Assembly: GCA_946632055.1 (NCBI GenBank)
Contig: CAMPAR010000007.1
Location: 1-47,421 of the forward strand
From: an uncultured Lachnospiraceae bacterium
Lineage (GTDB): Bacteria; Bacillota; Clostridia; Lachnospirales; Lachnospiraceae
Direction: 5' to 3'
DNA length: 47,421 bases
Made by a program: the position numbers and the translations under genes. Positions 8,544-17,476 of this stretch are shown here, piece after piece (within the stretch, counting starts at the first letter, position 1; each line of letters opens with the position of its first letter). The notes below the pieces were generated by a model. It was given only the letters and a program-made list of their open reading frames with translations, searched no databases and was not told the DNA's origin.

Positions 8544-10928
8544 TTATTCCGCGTGGATGACGCACTCCGTTTCGGTGCCGTTTTCCGCAGTAAACTTCAC
8601 ATGGATTTCGCCCGAACCGACTGCCCGGACCGCCGCGAGCAGCAGCCCGTGGAACATTCTGCGCTTTTCGCTTCCGTACAGCGAAAGATCCTCAAGATCC
8701 CCCGCATCCATGCCGAGAAGCTCTCCCGGGCCTTCGATCGTGCAGGAAATCATGGGGCAGGCCTTGGCGTCAAACGTACCGCTTTCATCGGCCGCACTCA
8801 GTTCAATCTGCGCGATTCCGCCCACCGGAATCCTCGTCCGGTCGGTTTCCGTCGTCAGGAAGGACATCGCCGTATTCGTGCGGACCTCGGCCACAGCAGC
8901 GACTTTTCCGCCGATGTAGCCTTCCGCCCTGAGGACGCCCGGCTCGTACACAACGTCCCAGGAAAGATGCAGGTCATTTGTCGTAATGCGTCCGCGCTTT
9001 TCCCAGCCGTCCATCCAGGATTTCGTGGCGCCGTATCTCGGGCATTCGTAGCCTCTTGCGCCGACATATTTTCCGTTGATATAGAGCTTCACTTCCTCGC
9101 AGTTTGTGTAGGCCACCACCTGCTTGTAGCTTCCCTCTTCGCCCGGGAAATTCCAGGCGGGAAGAAGATGCAGCGTGACCTCCCGATCATTCCAGATCGA
9201 ACGGAAATAGTAGAAGCTGTCCTTTTCAAAGCCGGCGGTATCCAGCGGCCCTGAGCCCGCGCCGCGGGACGGCCAGCGGGTTTCGCCGAGATAATCGATG
9301 CCGGTCCACAGATAGTCTCCGGAGACATAATCATGCGATGCCGTGAAGCGCCACAGCGGCTCGTGGTGCATCGACACATTGGCGTAGCTTCCGAATCGGC
9401 CTTCCTGACGGTATTCGCCGCGCACGCCGCCCGCAGACGGATTCTCCGTCCCGATGAAGCGGCGCTTCGGAAACTCGGTGCGGTCCTCTTCGTAGAAGGT
9501 CTCCGCGCGCTCCCTCCAGCGTCCGACGTAGTTGTAGCCCACCACATCCAGGGCGTTCTCGAATTCTCTTGAAGTCCGGATCGGCTCCACCGCCGCGATA
9601 TTGTCGCAAGCGGATGTCACCATGCGGCTGGTATCCTCCCGGTGACAGATCTCCTGAAGGGTCTTCAGCATCTTCACGCCGTCAATCGAGGACTGCTCCG
9701 GGATTTCATTGCCGATCGACCACAGGATCACCGAGGGGTGATTGTAATCCCGGCGGATCATCGTGACAAGATCCTCCTCGGCGTGTTTCGTGAAAAACAG
9801 GCTTGAGCCGTAGGCCAGCTGCTCCGAATAGTAGTTGTCGGTCTTGTTTTTCGCAAGGAGCCATTCGTCAAAGGCCTCATCCATGACCAGGAATCCGAGC
9901 TCGTCGCAGAGGTCGAGAAGCCCCGGCGCCGGCGGATTATGCGCCGTTCGGATTCCGTTGCAGCCCATGTCCTTCAGCTTCCTTAGCCGCCTCTCCCAGG
10001 TCTCGCGGTAGAACGCGGCTCCCGTGAGGCCGCCGTCATGATGCACGCACATGCCCTTGATCTTGACGGTCTTTCCGTTCAGAAGGAAGCCCCTTTCCGC
10101 GTCGAAAACCGCGGTCCGGATACCGACGCGCGTCTCCAGCTCGTCCACCGTTTTTCCGTCCAGAAGAAGTTCGGATTTCAAGGTGTAAAGATACGGCTTC
10201 TCATCGGTCCACAGCACCGGCGAGCTGACCGTCGGGCGCGTCATGCAGTCGCTTTCCTCCCCGGCTTCCAGCCGAAGCGCAATGCCGGAGGAGGAAACGC
10301 AGCGTCCCTCCGCGTCGTACAGACGGTGCCGGATGCCGACGGCAAGCGGATGCTCCGTCTCATTCACGACGGCCGCCTGAATCTGCAGCGTGGCCTGGTC
10401 CTGTTCGGGATAAATGCCGTTCGTGGCGGCCCGGAGCCCAAAGTGCGCGAAATGCAGCGCCTCCGTCCGCACGAGATACACATCCCGGTAGATGCCGGAG
10501 CCCGAATACCAGCGGGAATTCGGGACGAGACCGTTGTTCACGCGCACCGCGATCCGGTTCTCCCCTTCCGTTACAAACGCCGTAATATCCACATAGAACG
10601 AAGTGTATCCATAACCGTGTCCGCCGGCTTCCCTGCCGTTCACATACACGGTCGAATCCATATATATGCCTTCGAAGTACAGGAAAATCTTCCCGTCCTT
10701 CTGAATATGATCCAGTTTCAGTGTTTTTAAATACCAGCCGATGCCGGATTTCCCGAATCCGCCGCCTCCGCCGGTCGGTTCATTCTCCTCCGGCGCATAG
10801 TCAACGCTCCAGTCGTGCGGCAGCGTCAGTTTCCTGAAGCCCTCTGCGCCTGCCTGTGCATTCCTGTAATCATGTTCTGAATCCAGCCTGAAATACCAGT
10901 CCTGATTCAACTGTTCTGTCGTACGCAT
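8544..10928 (-). CDS. Glycoside hydrolase family 2 (beta-galactosidase-type)
   Basis: 794 residues without a signal peptide, so cytoplasmic. Order: sugar-binding jelly roll (about 1-150, with LPHDWSVDY and WYSGSGIYRDVYL), an Ig-like domain (about 165-275), and a TIM barrel starting at the family motif KGMCVHHDGG (291-300) and GIRTAHNPP. The acid/base is Glu408 in ILWSIGNEIPE and the probable nucleophile Glu495 in RFIGTENPS. C-terminal beta domains follow, as in the DUF4982-containing beta-galactosidases. The start has GAGAGGACAGGACC before ATG. It is the last gene of the ABC importer operon, so it probably cleaves the imported oligosaccharide. Specificity (galactoside, glucuronide or mannoside) cannot be fixed from sequence. 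Confidence 0.92.
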   Translation of the reverse strand: MRTTEQLNQDWYFRLDSEHDYRNAQAGAEGFRKLTLPHDWSVDYAPEENEPTGGGGGFGKSGIGWYLKTLKLDHIQKDGKIFLYFEGIYMDSTVYVNGREAGGHGYGYTSFYVDITAFVTEGENRIAVRVNNGLVPNSRWYSGSGIYRDVYLVRTEALHFAHFGLRAATNGIYPEQDQATLQIQAAVVNETEHPLAVGIRHRLYDAEGRCVSSSGIALRLEAGEESDCMTRPTVSSPVLWTDEKPYLYTLKSELLLDGKTVDELETRVGIRTAVFDAERGFLLNGKTVKIKGMCVHHDGGLTGAAFYRETWERRLRKLKDMGCNGIRTAHNPPAPGLLDLCDELGFLVMDEAFDEWLLAKNKTDNYYSEQLAYGSSLFFTKHAEEDLVTMIRRDYNHPSVILWSIGNEIPEQSSIDGVKMLKTLQEICHREDTSRMVTSACDNIAAVEPIRTSREFENALDVVGYNYVGRWRERAETFYEEDRTEFPKRRFIGTENPSAGGVRGEYRQEGRFGSYANVSMHHEPLWRFTASHDYVSGDYLWTGIDYLGETRWPSRGAGSGPLDTAGFEKDSFYYFRSIWNDREVTLHLLPAWNFPGEEGSYKQVVAYTNCEEVKLYINGKYVGARGYECPRYGATKSWMDGWEKRGRITTNDLHLSWDVVYEPGVLRAEGYIGGKVAAVAEVRTNTAMSFLTTETDRTRIPVGGIAQIELSAADESGTFDAKACPMISCTIEGPGELLGMDAGDLEDLSLYGSEKRRMFHGLLLAAVRAVGSGEIHVKFTAENGTETECVIHAE

Positions 10929-11026
10929 GGTCCTGTCCTCTCAAAAAAGATACTTGTCTCTTCCATTGATGTCTTCCTGCAGATATCCTCCTCAGGGCCT
11001 TTCCAGCCCTTGTCAGGGTATACTTT

Positions 11027-11057
11027 GGGCGGCGGACAGGAATTACTGCCGCCGCCC
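11027..11057. other. Intergenic GC hairpin between the binding protein and GH2 genes
   Basis: GGGCGGCGG (11027-11035) pairs perfectly with CCGCCGCCC (11049-11057). There is no U-run on the minus strand, so it is more likely a stability or processing hairpin at the 3' end of the binding-protein cistron than a full terminator. It would allow more binding protein than GH2 to be made. Confidence 0.55.
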
Positions 11058-11101
11058 TCCGGTTCAAAATGATTCAAATTGTAATCTGCCGGTCTGCTGC
11101 C

Positions 11102-12781
11102 TTACTGCATGCTTGCATACCAGGCTTCGTACTGCGTCTTGAACTCTTCCTTGATCTTGTCAAGTCCGGCTGCGTTCGCCGCATCCAGCATTTCCTGGAT
11201 CTTGGCTTCCGGATCGTCAAAGAGACCCAGCTGCAGGGACGGAATGTACTCGGAGAAAATCGAGTCAACCGCTGCTTTTTCAAATGCTACATTGGTATCA
11301 TCGAAGACAAAGCCGTCGGTCGGGCAGGCCAGCATCTTGGCCTTCTGCTCGTCGATGATCGCCTGTTTTCTCGGATCAGCGCCGGCCTGTTCGATATCGC
11401 CGTTCTTGATGGCCCAGGTCATCGAAAGGTTGTCGGCCGGGTAATCAGCGGCTTTTTCAAGCTCGGTGAAATAACCGTTCTCGTCGATCGTATAGTGGGT
11501 GCCTTCGATGCCGAGACGGAACAGGTGGTTCAGATAGGTGTCGTTCTTGAAGAGGTCGAGGACCATTGCGGCGCGCTCGGGGTTCTTCGAAGAAGAGGTG
11601 ATGGCCATATCGTTGTTGTTGTAGGCTTCACACGGTGCGAAATTCATGGTGATATCATAAGCCTCGCACTTGACGCCTTCGGACTTCTCCGCCAGATCCA
11701 TGTAGTTGAATACGGTGGTGTTCCATGCGATCGAAGCGCCGGAAAGGGCTGCGAAAGCATCGTCGTCGTTGACTTCGTTGGTCAGCGCGGAACGGCTCCA
11801 TGCGCCGGCGTCCATGAGTTCCTTCATATCCTTGCAGAAATCCTTGAAGTAGTCGGTTTCCCAGGCGAATTCGATATCTTCGTACTTCGGGATATCGTTC
11901 GTTGCGCTTCTGAAGTAGAAGGTGCAGTAGTCACCGGTCTTCATGGCCTGCTGGGTATCAAACTGCTGACGGTAAACGTCCCAGAGCTCGGAGTTGGAGC
12001 CTGCGGCCGCCATTGCAAGAATACCGGATTCGGGGGTTTCCTTCTCGGCAATCGTCTTGCAGTAGTTCATGTAATCATCCCAGCTCTTCAGCTCGGTGAT
12101 GCCGTACTTTTCCGCGAGATCCTGACGGATGGCAACGATCTTGCCGTTGGGGTTCGTCGTATTCTGCGGAAGGGCAATGTACTTGCCGTTCAGCTTGACG
12201 CCGTCCATGGATTCCGGAATCTGATACTTCGCGGTCAGCGGCATGTACTTCGAGATGAACTCGTCGTCAATAGCCTTGAAGGAGCCCTTGTTGGCCTCGG
12301 TCCAGAGGTAGCACCAGGGTGCGGTGAAGATGACATCGATCTTCTCGCCGGAAGTCAGGTTCAGCGAGTACAGATCGCCGTAGTCAGACCATGCAAGGAT
12401 CGTGAAATCCACCTTCGTATTGAAGGGCTGCAGGTACTCATTGACCTTCGCCAGGATATCCTGGAAATCATTCGGCGTATCGCCGATCAGAGTGAAGTAG
12501 ATCGTCTCCTCTTTGGAAAGGTCTACATTCGGATACATTTCGGGGGTTCCCTTGATGGTTCCGCCCATGGTCACTTCTGCCGGAAGATCCGCAAAAGGAT
12601 CACCCGTGGAAGTCGCTTCGGTTTCAGCGCTGTCAGCCTTAGTCTCGGCATTGTCAGCCTTGGTCTCGGCACTGTCAGCCTTGGTCGCCTCGGTCTCATT
12701 TCCGCCTGTCGTGGAATTGCAGGCCGCAAGAAGAGACATGGCAAGGACTGCTGCAAGAAGCAGAGCTAAAAGTTTCTTCAT
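11102..12781 (-). CDS. ABC transporter extracellular solute-binding lipoprotein (sugar)
   Basis: 559 residues with a lipoprotein signal MKKLLALLLAAVLAMSLLAAC; Cys21 is the lipidated residue. Next comes a tether of three near-identical seven-residue units (KADSAET type, about 33-55), encoded by 21-base tandem repeats. The rest is a large family-1 substrate-binding fold of the LplA class. The C-terminal part looks like the DUF3502 region of such proteins. It binds the substrate outside the cell for the two permeases encoded just upstream. AAAGGGAG precedes the ATG. The 126-base gap from the permease gene contains two hairpins, consistent with separate mRNA stability. Confidence 0.9.
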   Translation of the reverse strand: MKKLLALLLAAVLAMSLLAACNSTTGGNETEATKADSAETKADNAETKADSAETEATSTGDPFADLPAEVTMGGTIKGTPEMYPNVDLSKEETIYFTLIGDTPNDFQDILAKVNEYLQPFNTKVDFTILAWSDYGDLYSLNLTSGEKIDVIFTAPWCYLWTEANKGSFKAIDDEFISKYMPLTAKYQIPESMDGVKLNGKYIALPQNTTNPNGKIVAIRQDLAEKYGITELKSWDDYMNYCKTIAEKETPESGILAMAAAGSNSELWDVYRQQFDTQQAMKTGDYCTFYFRSATNDIPKYEDIEFAWETDYFKDFCKDMKELMDAGAWSRSALTNEVNDDDAFAALSGASIAWNTTVFNYMDLAEKSEGVKCEAYDITMNFAPCEAYNNNDMAITSSSKNPERAAMVLDLFKNDTYLNHLFRLGIEGTHYTIDENGYFTELEKAADYPADNLSMTWAIKNGDIEQAGADPRKQAIIDEQKAKMLACPTDGFVFDDTNVAFEKAAVDSIFSEYIPSLQLGLFDDPEAKIQEMLDAANAAGLDKIKEEFKTQYEAWYASMQ

Positions 12782-12855
12782 GTTTTTTCTCCCTTTTAAT
12801 TTTTTATATGTTGAAGGAAGCCGTCCCCTCGGTCCCCGAAAAAAGTCCGGGCCTT

Positions 12856-12902
12856 CGGAGCACGCTCCGTCACCATCCGGTGTCCGTTCCTTAGAAAGGA
12901 AC
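12856..12902 (-). other. Paired hairpins between permease and binding-protein genes
   Basis: Two inverted repeats lie in the 126-base gap. CGGAG and CTCCG are at 12856-12869 with a four-base loop. GTTCCTT (12886-12892) faces AAGGAAC (12896-12902). Neither is followed by a clear U-run. They probably protect or process the downstream binding-protein message. Confidence 0.5.
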
Positions 12903-12907
12903 TTCTG

Positions 12908-13831
12908 TCAGCCCTTGACCGCGCCGATCGTCAGACCCTTGACGAAGTAGCGCTGCACGAAGGGATACAGCAGGATAATCGGCCCCGTCGCGATGACGGT
13001 CATGGCCATCTTCATGGATTCGAGCGGCACATTCGTGATCGGCAGGCCGGATTTCTCCGCGGCGATCCTCATCTTCTCCGCCGAACTCAGCATGCTCTGC
13101 AGATAGTACTGCAGATTGTTCATGTCATCCTTGCCGATGAAGAGCATGCAGTTGTACCAGTCGTTCCAGTACGCCAGCGCCGAGAACAGGCCGAGCGTGG
13201 CGATCAGCGGCTTCGACAGCGGCAGGATCAGCTTCAGGTAAATCGTGAAGTCGTTCGCGCCGTCGATCTTGGCGGACTCCGTAATCGCCGCCGGAATTCC
13301 GTTCATGAAGGACTTGGCGATGATCATGTTCCAGACGGAGAACATCAGCGGAAGCACCAGTCCCGCGTAGCTGTTCTTGAACTTCAGGTACTGGGTGCAG
13401 AGAATGTACCACGGAACCAGACCGCCGGAAAACAGCGTCGTGAAGAAGAAGAAAAACGCAAATCCGTTCCGCCAGGGGAAGTCCTTTCTCGAAAGCACAT
13501 AGCCCGTCATCGTGGAAAGAACGACCGCGAGGAAGGTGCCGACAAGCGTGACGCCGATCGTCGTCCCGTAGGCCTTCAGAATCCGCTCGGGGTTCTTGAT
13601 GCTTAAGTGATAGGCCTCCAGCGTAAAGCTTCTCGGGAAGAGCGGGTAACCCGTGCGGATCAGCTCGCCGTTATCCGTAAAGGATGCTACCACAATCAGA
13701 TAGAAGGGAATCAGGCAGAACAGGGCAAAGAGCCCGACCAGAATATAACCGACCGTATTGACGGCGATGACATCCTTCGCCAGCTTCCGTCTGTGTGTCG
13801 TGTATTTGACCGTTTCAGACTTCGCAGCCAT
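12908..13831 (-). CDS. Carbohydrate ABC transporter permease (LplC/AraQ/MalG type)
   Basis: 307 residues, six predicted membrane segments. The EAA loop that contacts the ATPase is visible around ITESAKIDGANDFTIYLKLI, followed by LPLSKP. The C-terminus PFVQRYFVKGLTIGAVKG is the standard ending of this permease class. AAAGGAGGAG precedes the ATG. It lies 20 bases downstream of the other permease gene, forming the usual permease pair. No ATPase gene is in the locus; CUT1 importers of this kind often share one MsmX-like ATPase encoded elsewhere. Confidence 0.93.
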   Translation of the reverse strand: MAAKSETVKYTTHRRKLAKDVIAVNTVGYILVGLFALFCLIPFYLIVVASFTDNGELIRTGYPLFPRSFTLEAYHLSIKNPERILKAYGTTIGVTLVGTFLAVVLSTMTGYVLSRKDFPWRNGFAFFFFFTTLFSGGLVPWYILCTQYLKFKNSYAGLVLPLMFSVWNMIIAKSFMNGIPAAITESAKIDGANDFTIYLKLILPLSKPLIATLGLFSALAYWNDWYNCMLFIGKDDMNNLQYYLQSMLSSAEKMRIAAEKSGLPITNVPLESMKMAMTVIATGPIILLYPFVQRYFVKGLTIGAVKG

Positions 13832-13851
13832 GAATGATTCTCCTCCTTTCC

Positions 13852-14805
13852 TCAGTATAATGCATAGTCCGGATTGACCTTCTTGACGATGCCGTTGCAG
13901 ATCATGATCGTCGCGAAGCAGAGAATGGACTGGTAGAGTCCGGCCGCGGCGGAGACGCCGACATTGCCGGTATTAATCAGCAGCTTGAAGATGTAGGTAT
14001 CGATAACCTCCGTCACAGGCTGCAGGATCACGGAAGACTTGACCGTCTGATAGAACAGGCCGAAGTCGCCGCGGAAAATGTTTCCGATCGCGAGAAGCAC
14101 CAGGACCATCATCGTCGGCACGAGGCAGGGAATCGTGAGATACCGGATTTTCTGCCAGGCGTTCGCGCCGTCCAGCGCCGCTGCCTCGAACATTTCCTGA
14201 TCGATGCCGGTGATCGCCGCCAGATAGACGACGGTTCCGTAACCGGTCTGCTTCCAGATCTTGAGGGCAATCAGGACGAATGGCCAGGCCCCCGGCTTGT
14301 TGTAAAGGTCGAAGGGCTCCGCGCCGAAGAAGGTCAGGATGTGATTGAACACGCCCTTTTCATAGTTGAACACGTTGTACATGATGGCGCCTGCCACAAC
14401 CCAGCTGATGAAATACGGCAGGAACATGAAGGACTGCGCGACCTTCTTGAAGCGCTTGGAAAGCAGCTCGTTCAGCAGGATCGCCATGCCCATCTCAAAG
14501 ATCATTCCGAGGAATATGAAGGCCACATTGTACAGCAGGGTGTTTCTGGTCGTCATGCCGAGCTTCTTCGCCAGAATCAGCTGGCGGAAATTATCGAAGC
14601 CGATCCAGTCCGAGAAATAGATTCCGCCTTCATAGCTGTAGCGCTCGAAGGCCATAATCACGCCCGTCATCGGAATATAGCTGAAAATGACCACATATAA
14701 AACGGCCGGCAGCAGCATCAGAAGCAGCAGCCAGTGTTTCCGGACCACTTTCGTAAAAGGCATTTTCTTCACCGGCGCGCTGCCGGCCTGATTTTTCTTG
14801 CTCAT
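13852..14805 (-). CDS. Carbohydrate ABC transporter permease (LplB/MalF type)
   Basis: 317 residues with a short charged N-terminus, then about six membrane segments (for example WLLLLMLLPAVLYVVIFSYI). The EAA-type loop MFEAAALDGANAWQKIRYLT is followed by IPCLVPT. It ends in NPDYALY, a common tail in LplB-like permeases. It is the first gene of the importer/GH2 operon and diverges from the AraC-type regulator. A leader of up to 170 bases separates them. I find no convincing -35 box for this operon, which fits activation by the AraC protein. Confidence 0.93.
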   Translation of the reverse strand: MSKKNQAGSAPVKKMPFTKVVRKHWLLLLMLLPAVLYVVIFSYIPMTGVIMAFERYSYEGGIYFSDWIGFDNFRQLILAKKLGMTTRNTLLYNVAFIFLGMIFEMGMAILLNELLSKRFKKVAQSFMFLPYFISWVVAGAIMYNVFNYEKGVFNHILTFFGAEPFDLYNKPGAWPFVLIALKIWKQTGYGTVVYLAAITGIDQEMFEAAALDGANAWQKIRYLTIPCLVPTMMVLVLLAIGNIFRGDFGLFYQTVKSSVILQPVTEVIDTYIFKLLINTGNVGVSAAAGLYQSILCFATIMICNGIVKKVNPDYALY

Positions 14806-14918
14806 ATTGAAAGGACTCCCCTTACCTCTTGTCTGTTCTGTAAAAGTATTTCCCTTACGCCTATATTTTTAGTCGATTTTTATGAATTTTACAATAGCAA
14901 AAACAGGCCTGATTATGC

Positions 14919-14924
14919 TATAAT
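14919..14924 (+). promoter_or_regulatory. Candidate -10 box for the AraC-type regulator
   Basis: A perfect TATAAT occurs 55 bases before the ATG, but the hexamer 17 bases upstream is not TTGACA-like. A perfect CAGGCCTG palindrome lies at about 14904-14911 between them. The 173-base divergent gap is otherwise A/T-rich and should hold the operator sites for both directions. Confidence 0.45.
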
Positions 14925-14978
14925 AGTATCATATCCGGGATTTAATAGCTTTTTACGCCGAAAAAGAGGAGTTTTTTT

Positions 14979-16121
14979 ATGTCAGATCAGGAAATGAGCC
15001 GCTTTCAGAGATCACAGGAGACAGAGCCGCAGGAAACGCCGCACAGCTCGCTCGGCTACTATTACAGTCCGGACGGCGTGGAGAACTCCGTCCTGCACAT
15101 CCACCACTCCGACTCTGCCTTCAGCCGCTTTTTCTATCAGATTCAGGAAAGCTACCAGATTACCTATGAGACCGTGTCCGGCACCGGCGCCGAAGACCGC
15201 CTGAATGTACTCACGCTTTCCGGAGACCAGTCCTTTCTGTCGCAGGAATCCGCGCTTCAGCATAATAACTTTTTCAGGACAGAGCTTCAGCACTACCATG
15301 ATTATTATGAACTGATGATCGTGCTTGACGGAACCGTCATCAACGAAATTGAGGGGAAGGACTACCGCTACCCTGCAGGCTCCGCCTGCCTCATCAACCG
15401 CGGGCTCCGGCACGCGGAGGGCTTTGCTTCCGCCGCGAAGATCCTCTTCATCGGTCTCTCCGCCGAATACATCCGGGAGCTTGAGGATTTCTGCCGCAGT
15501 TCCCGGATCGAATCCGAGCGCCAGCTCTTCGAGAGCCCGATGCTCCACTTTATCCGGCAGGATCTCAAGGAGCCCGGCGGCAGAAGCTACCTCGATTTCT
15601 TCCCGGCCTGGCAGAACGAGCAGCCCTACCGCCTCCTCCACGACAGTACGGAGGAGCTCCTCGCGGCGCTTTTCCGGCCCTTCTGCGGCTCCTCCTACGT
15701 GGTCCGCGGAAAGATCGCCGAAATCCTCTCGCTGCTGAACTCTCCCTTCTATCACTGCGCCAACATCGAGCTTGCCATGAACAAGGACTATCTGCTGTTT
15801 TCGCGCGTCACGAGCTTTATGGAGGAGCGCGCGGGAAGGATCACAAGGGACGAGCTGTCCCGCGTCACCAATTACAGCGCCGACTATCTGAACCGGATTG
15901 TCAAAAAATACGCCGGCCTCAGCCTGTATGACTACGGGATGCTCTTCTGCTTCAAGAAGGCCGAGCAGTATTTAAAAAACAGCGGTCTCCCGATATCGGA
16001 GATCGCTGTTCAGTGCGGATTTACAAATAAAACTCATTTTTACCGACAGTTTGAGGCTCGCTACCATATGACGCCGAGCGCCTACCGGAAGGCCGCGCTT
16101 TCGCCGGACGGAAACGCTTAG
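14979..16121 (+). CDS. AraC-family transcriptional regulator
   Basis: 380 residues. An N-terminal region (about 1-85) precedes a cupin-like ligand-binding domain (about 90-170) with HYHDYYELMIVLDG, then YPAGSACLINRG. A linker and two C-terminal helix-turn-helix motifs follow (about 280-370); the second includes ISEIAVQCGFTNKTHFYRQF, then RYHMTPSAYRKAA, the classic AraC signature. AAGAGGAG precedes the ATG. It is divergent from the ABC/GH2 operon, so it most likely activates that operon in response to its sugar. The stop overlaps the stop of the convergent gene (16118-16121), so no terminator separates them. Confidence 0.93.
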   Translation: MSDQEMSRFQRSQETEPQETPHSSLGYYYSPDGVENSVLHIHHSDSAFSRFFYQIQESYQITYETVSGTGAEDRLNVLTLSGDQSFLSQESALQHNNFFRTELQHYHDYYELMIVLDGTVINEIEGKDYRYPAGSACLINRGLRHAEGFASAAKILFIGLSAEYIRELEDFCRSSRIESERQLFESPMLHFIRQDLKEPGGRSYLDFFPAWQNEQPYRLLHDSTEELLAALFRPFCGSSYVVRGKIAEILSLLNSPFYHCANIELAMNKDYLLFSRVTSFMEERAGRITRDELSRVTNYSADYLNRIVKKYAGLSLYDYGMLFCFKKAEQYLKNSGLPISEIAVQCGFTNKTHFYRQFEARYHMTPSAYRKAALSPDGNA

Positions 16122-16615
16122 GACTCCTTCCGGCGCTTCTCAAGAAGCACCTTTCCTTCTTTTCCCGTCATATGCTCGATCAGGATTTCCACGCAGCAGG
16201 TGTGATCGCAGGCTTCGGCGATCTCCTCCTCCACGAGGTCCTTAAAGGCGCCGGAATACTTATAGCCGACCAGCCGGAGCGCGTGCACCTTTTCGTCATG
16301 GTCCGTGAGCTCCCGCGCGCGTCCGAAGCAGATCACGGATTTGTAGGCGGTCGTGCGGTCGCGCGCCACGATTTCGTCCTGATCGATCACGGTAAAGGAA
16401 ACCTTGTCGTATTTTCTCATCGCTTCGATCTTGTGGCCCGTCATCGCCCCGTGAAAGGTGATTTTTCCGTTCTCATAGGCGAAATTCACCGGGACGGTGT
16501 ACGGATAGCCGTCATCCCCCAGGACGCCCAGAATGCCTGTTTTTCCGTTCTCCAGGATGCTGATGGCTTCCTCCTCCGGAATCTGCTGTGCTTTTCTTCT
16601 CATTTCGCGAAACAT
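16118..16615 (-). CDS. Pyridoxamine 5'-phosphate oxidase-fold protein (NimA-like)
   Basis: 165 residues of the split-barrel FMN-binding family that includes NimA-type nitroimidazole reductases. Typical stretches are TGILGVLGDDGYPYTVPVNF with YENGKITFHGA and GHKIEAMRKYDKVSFTVID. I place the start at ATG 16615 because GGGAGGG is eight bases upstream; an in-frame TTG at 16621 is too close to that site. It follows the rhomboid gene by 34 bases and is probably cotranscribed. The substrate is unknown; a flavin-dependent reductase or detoxification role is possible. Confidence 0.88.
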   Translation of the reverse strand: MFREMRRKAQQIPEEEAISILENGKTGILGVLGDDGYPYTVPVNFAYENGKITFHGAMTGHKIEAMRKYDKVSFTVIDQDEIVARDRTTAYKSVICFGRARELTDHDEKVHALRLVGYKYSGAFKDLVEEEIAEACDHTCCVEILIEHMTGKEGKVLLEKRRKES

Positions 16616-16649
16616 TTTCAAGTCCCTCCCTGGTGTATTGATTCTGCTT

Positions 16650-17243
16650 TTACTTTTTTCTCCGGCTCATCAGATATCCGAAGCCGGCGCCGACAATGCC
16701 GCCGACAATATGCGTCAGCTGCGATACATTGTCCGATACAAAAATGCCTTCATAGATCTGCTGCCCGAGATACAGCACCGTCACAAGGATGAAGGTCAAA
16801 GGAATTTCCCGGTCCCGGATGCCGGTCATCGATGCCAGAAGAATCATGGCGAACACGACGCCCGAAGCGCCGAGAAGCGCGGAGGCCGGGAAGAAAATAA
16901 AATGCACGATGCCGGTCACGAGCGCCGTGAGGAGAATCATCACGACGAGCGGCCCCGAGCCGTAGCGCTCCTCCAGCATCGGCCCGATGACGAGGATCAT
17001 CATCAGATTGCCCGCGAGATGCGACAGGTTCGCGTGCCCGAAAACATGCGTGAAGAACCGAAGGTAGGTCAGCGGATTCTTCAGGGAAGCGCGGTACACG
17101 CTGAATACCAGCCGGTTGGACTGTCCTTTCGTGATGACGCTGAGAAGCAGCGCAATCACCGCGATCAGCGTGAAGGTCAGAATCACAGGTGAATTCAGGA
17201 CAATTTTAATGCGTTTCTTCGGGACGCCGGTGCTTCGTTTCAT
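16650..17243 (-). CDS. Rhomboid-family intramembrane serine protease
   Basis: 197 residues, about six membrane helices. The first loop has the rhomboid pattern FTHVFGHANLSHLAGN, with N-x-x-x-x-x-P-x-L-E-E-R-Y-G following. The catalytic serine is Ser127 in LLGASGVVFA and the catalytic histidine His178 in LTHIVGG. The start at ATG 17243 is chosen because GGGGAGG is eight bases upstream and because the promoter at 17292-17320 excludes the longer frame beginning at 17291. It cleaves membrane substrates; which ones cannot be told. It heads a two-gene unit with the oxidase-fold gene. Confidence 0.92.
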   Translation of the reverse strand: MKRSTGVPKKRIKIVLNSPVILTFTLIAVIALLLSVITKGQSNRLVFSVYRASLKNPLTYLRFFTHVFGHANLSHLAGNLMMILVIGPMLEERYGSGPLVVMILLTALVTGIVHFIFFPASALLGASGVVFAMILLASMTGIRDREIPLTFILVTVLYLGQQIYEGIFVSDNVSQLTHIVGGIVGAGFGYLMSRRKK

Positions 17244-17291
17244 GTTATCATCCTCCCCAGTCATATGCTGTACGTTTGCCGTTACCCACAC

Positions 17292-17320
17292 AGTTTACCA
17301 TACCATCCGGCCGGTTTCAA
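17292..17320 (-). promoter_or_regulatory. Rhomboid operon promoter
   Basis: On the minus strand TTGAAA (17315-17320), 17 bases, TAAACT (17292-17297). The transcript would start near 17285, just downstream of any start codon at 17291, which fixes the shorter rhomboid reading frame. Confidence 0.6.
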
Positions 17321-17378
17321 GCGCTTCTTTCCAGCCGTACCTGATCCGTACCTGATGCCTGATATCAGAAGATTTTGC

Positions 17379-17407
17379 TTGCAAGTCCCCCACTATCCTG
17401 CTACAAT
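17379..17407 (+). promoter_or_regulatory. Promoter of the second epimerase gene
   Basis: TTGCAA (17379-17384), 17 bases, TACAAT (17402-17407), divergent from the rhomboid promoter. The longer in-frame start at 17375 falls on the promoter and is excluded. Confidence 0.6.
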
Positions 17408-17476
17408 GAAGGAAAAAGAAGAAGAAGAGCGCGTATTTTTTCTCGCTTCTATCATTTCACTACGGAGGATTGCATC

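Noticed and set aside
11069-12769. A 566-residue plus-strand frame opposite the binding-protein gene.
   Set aside because: The minus strand has a signal peptide, lipobox and family-typical sequence; the plus frame has only anticodon-type composition.
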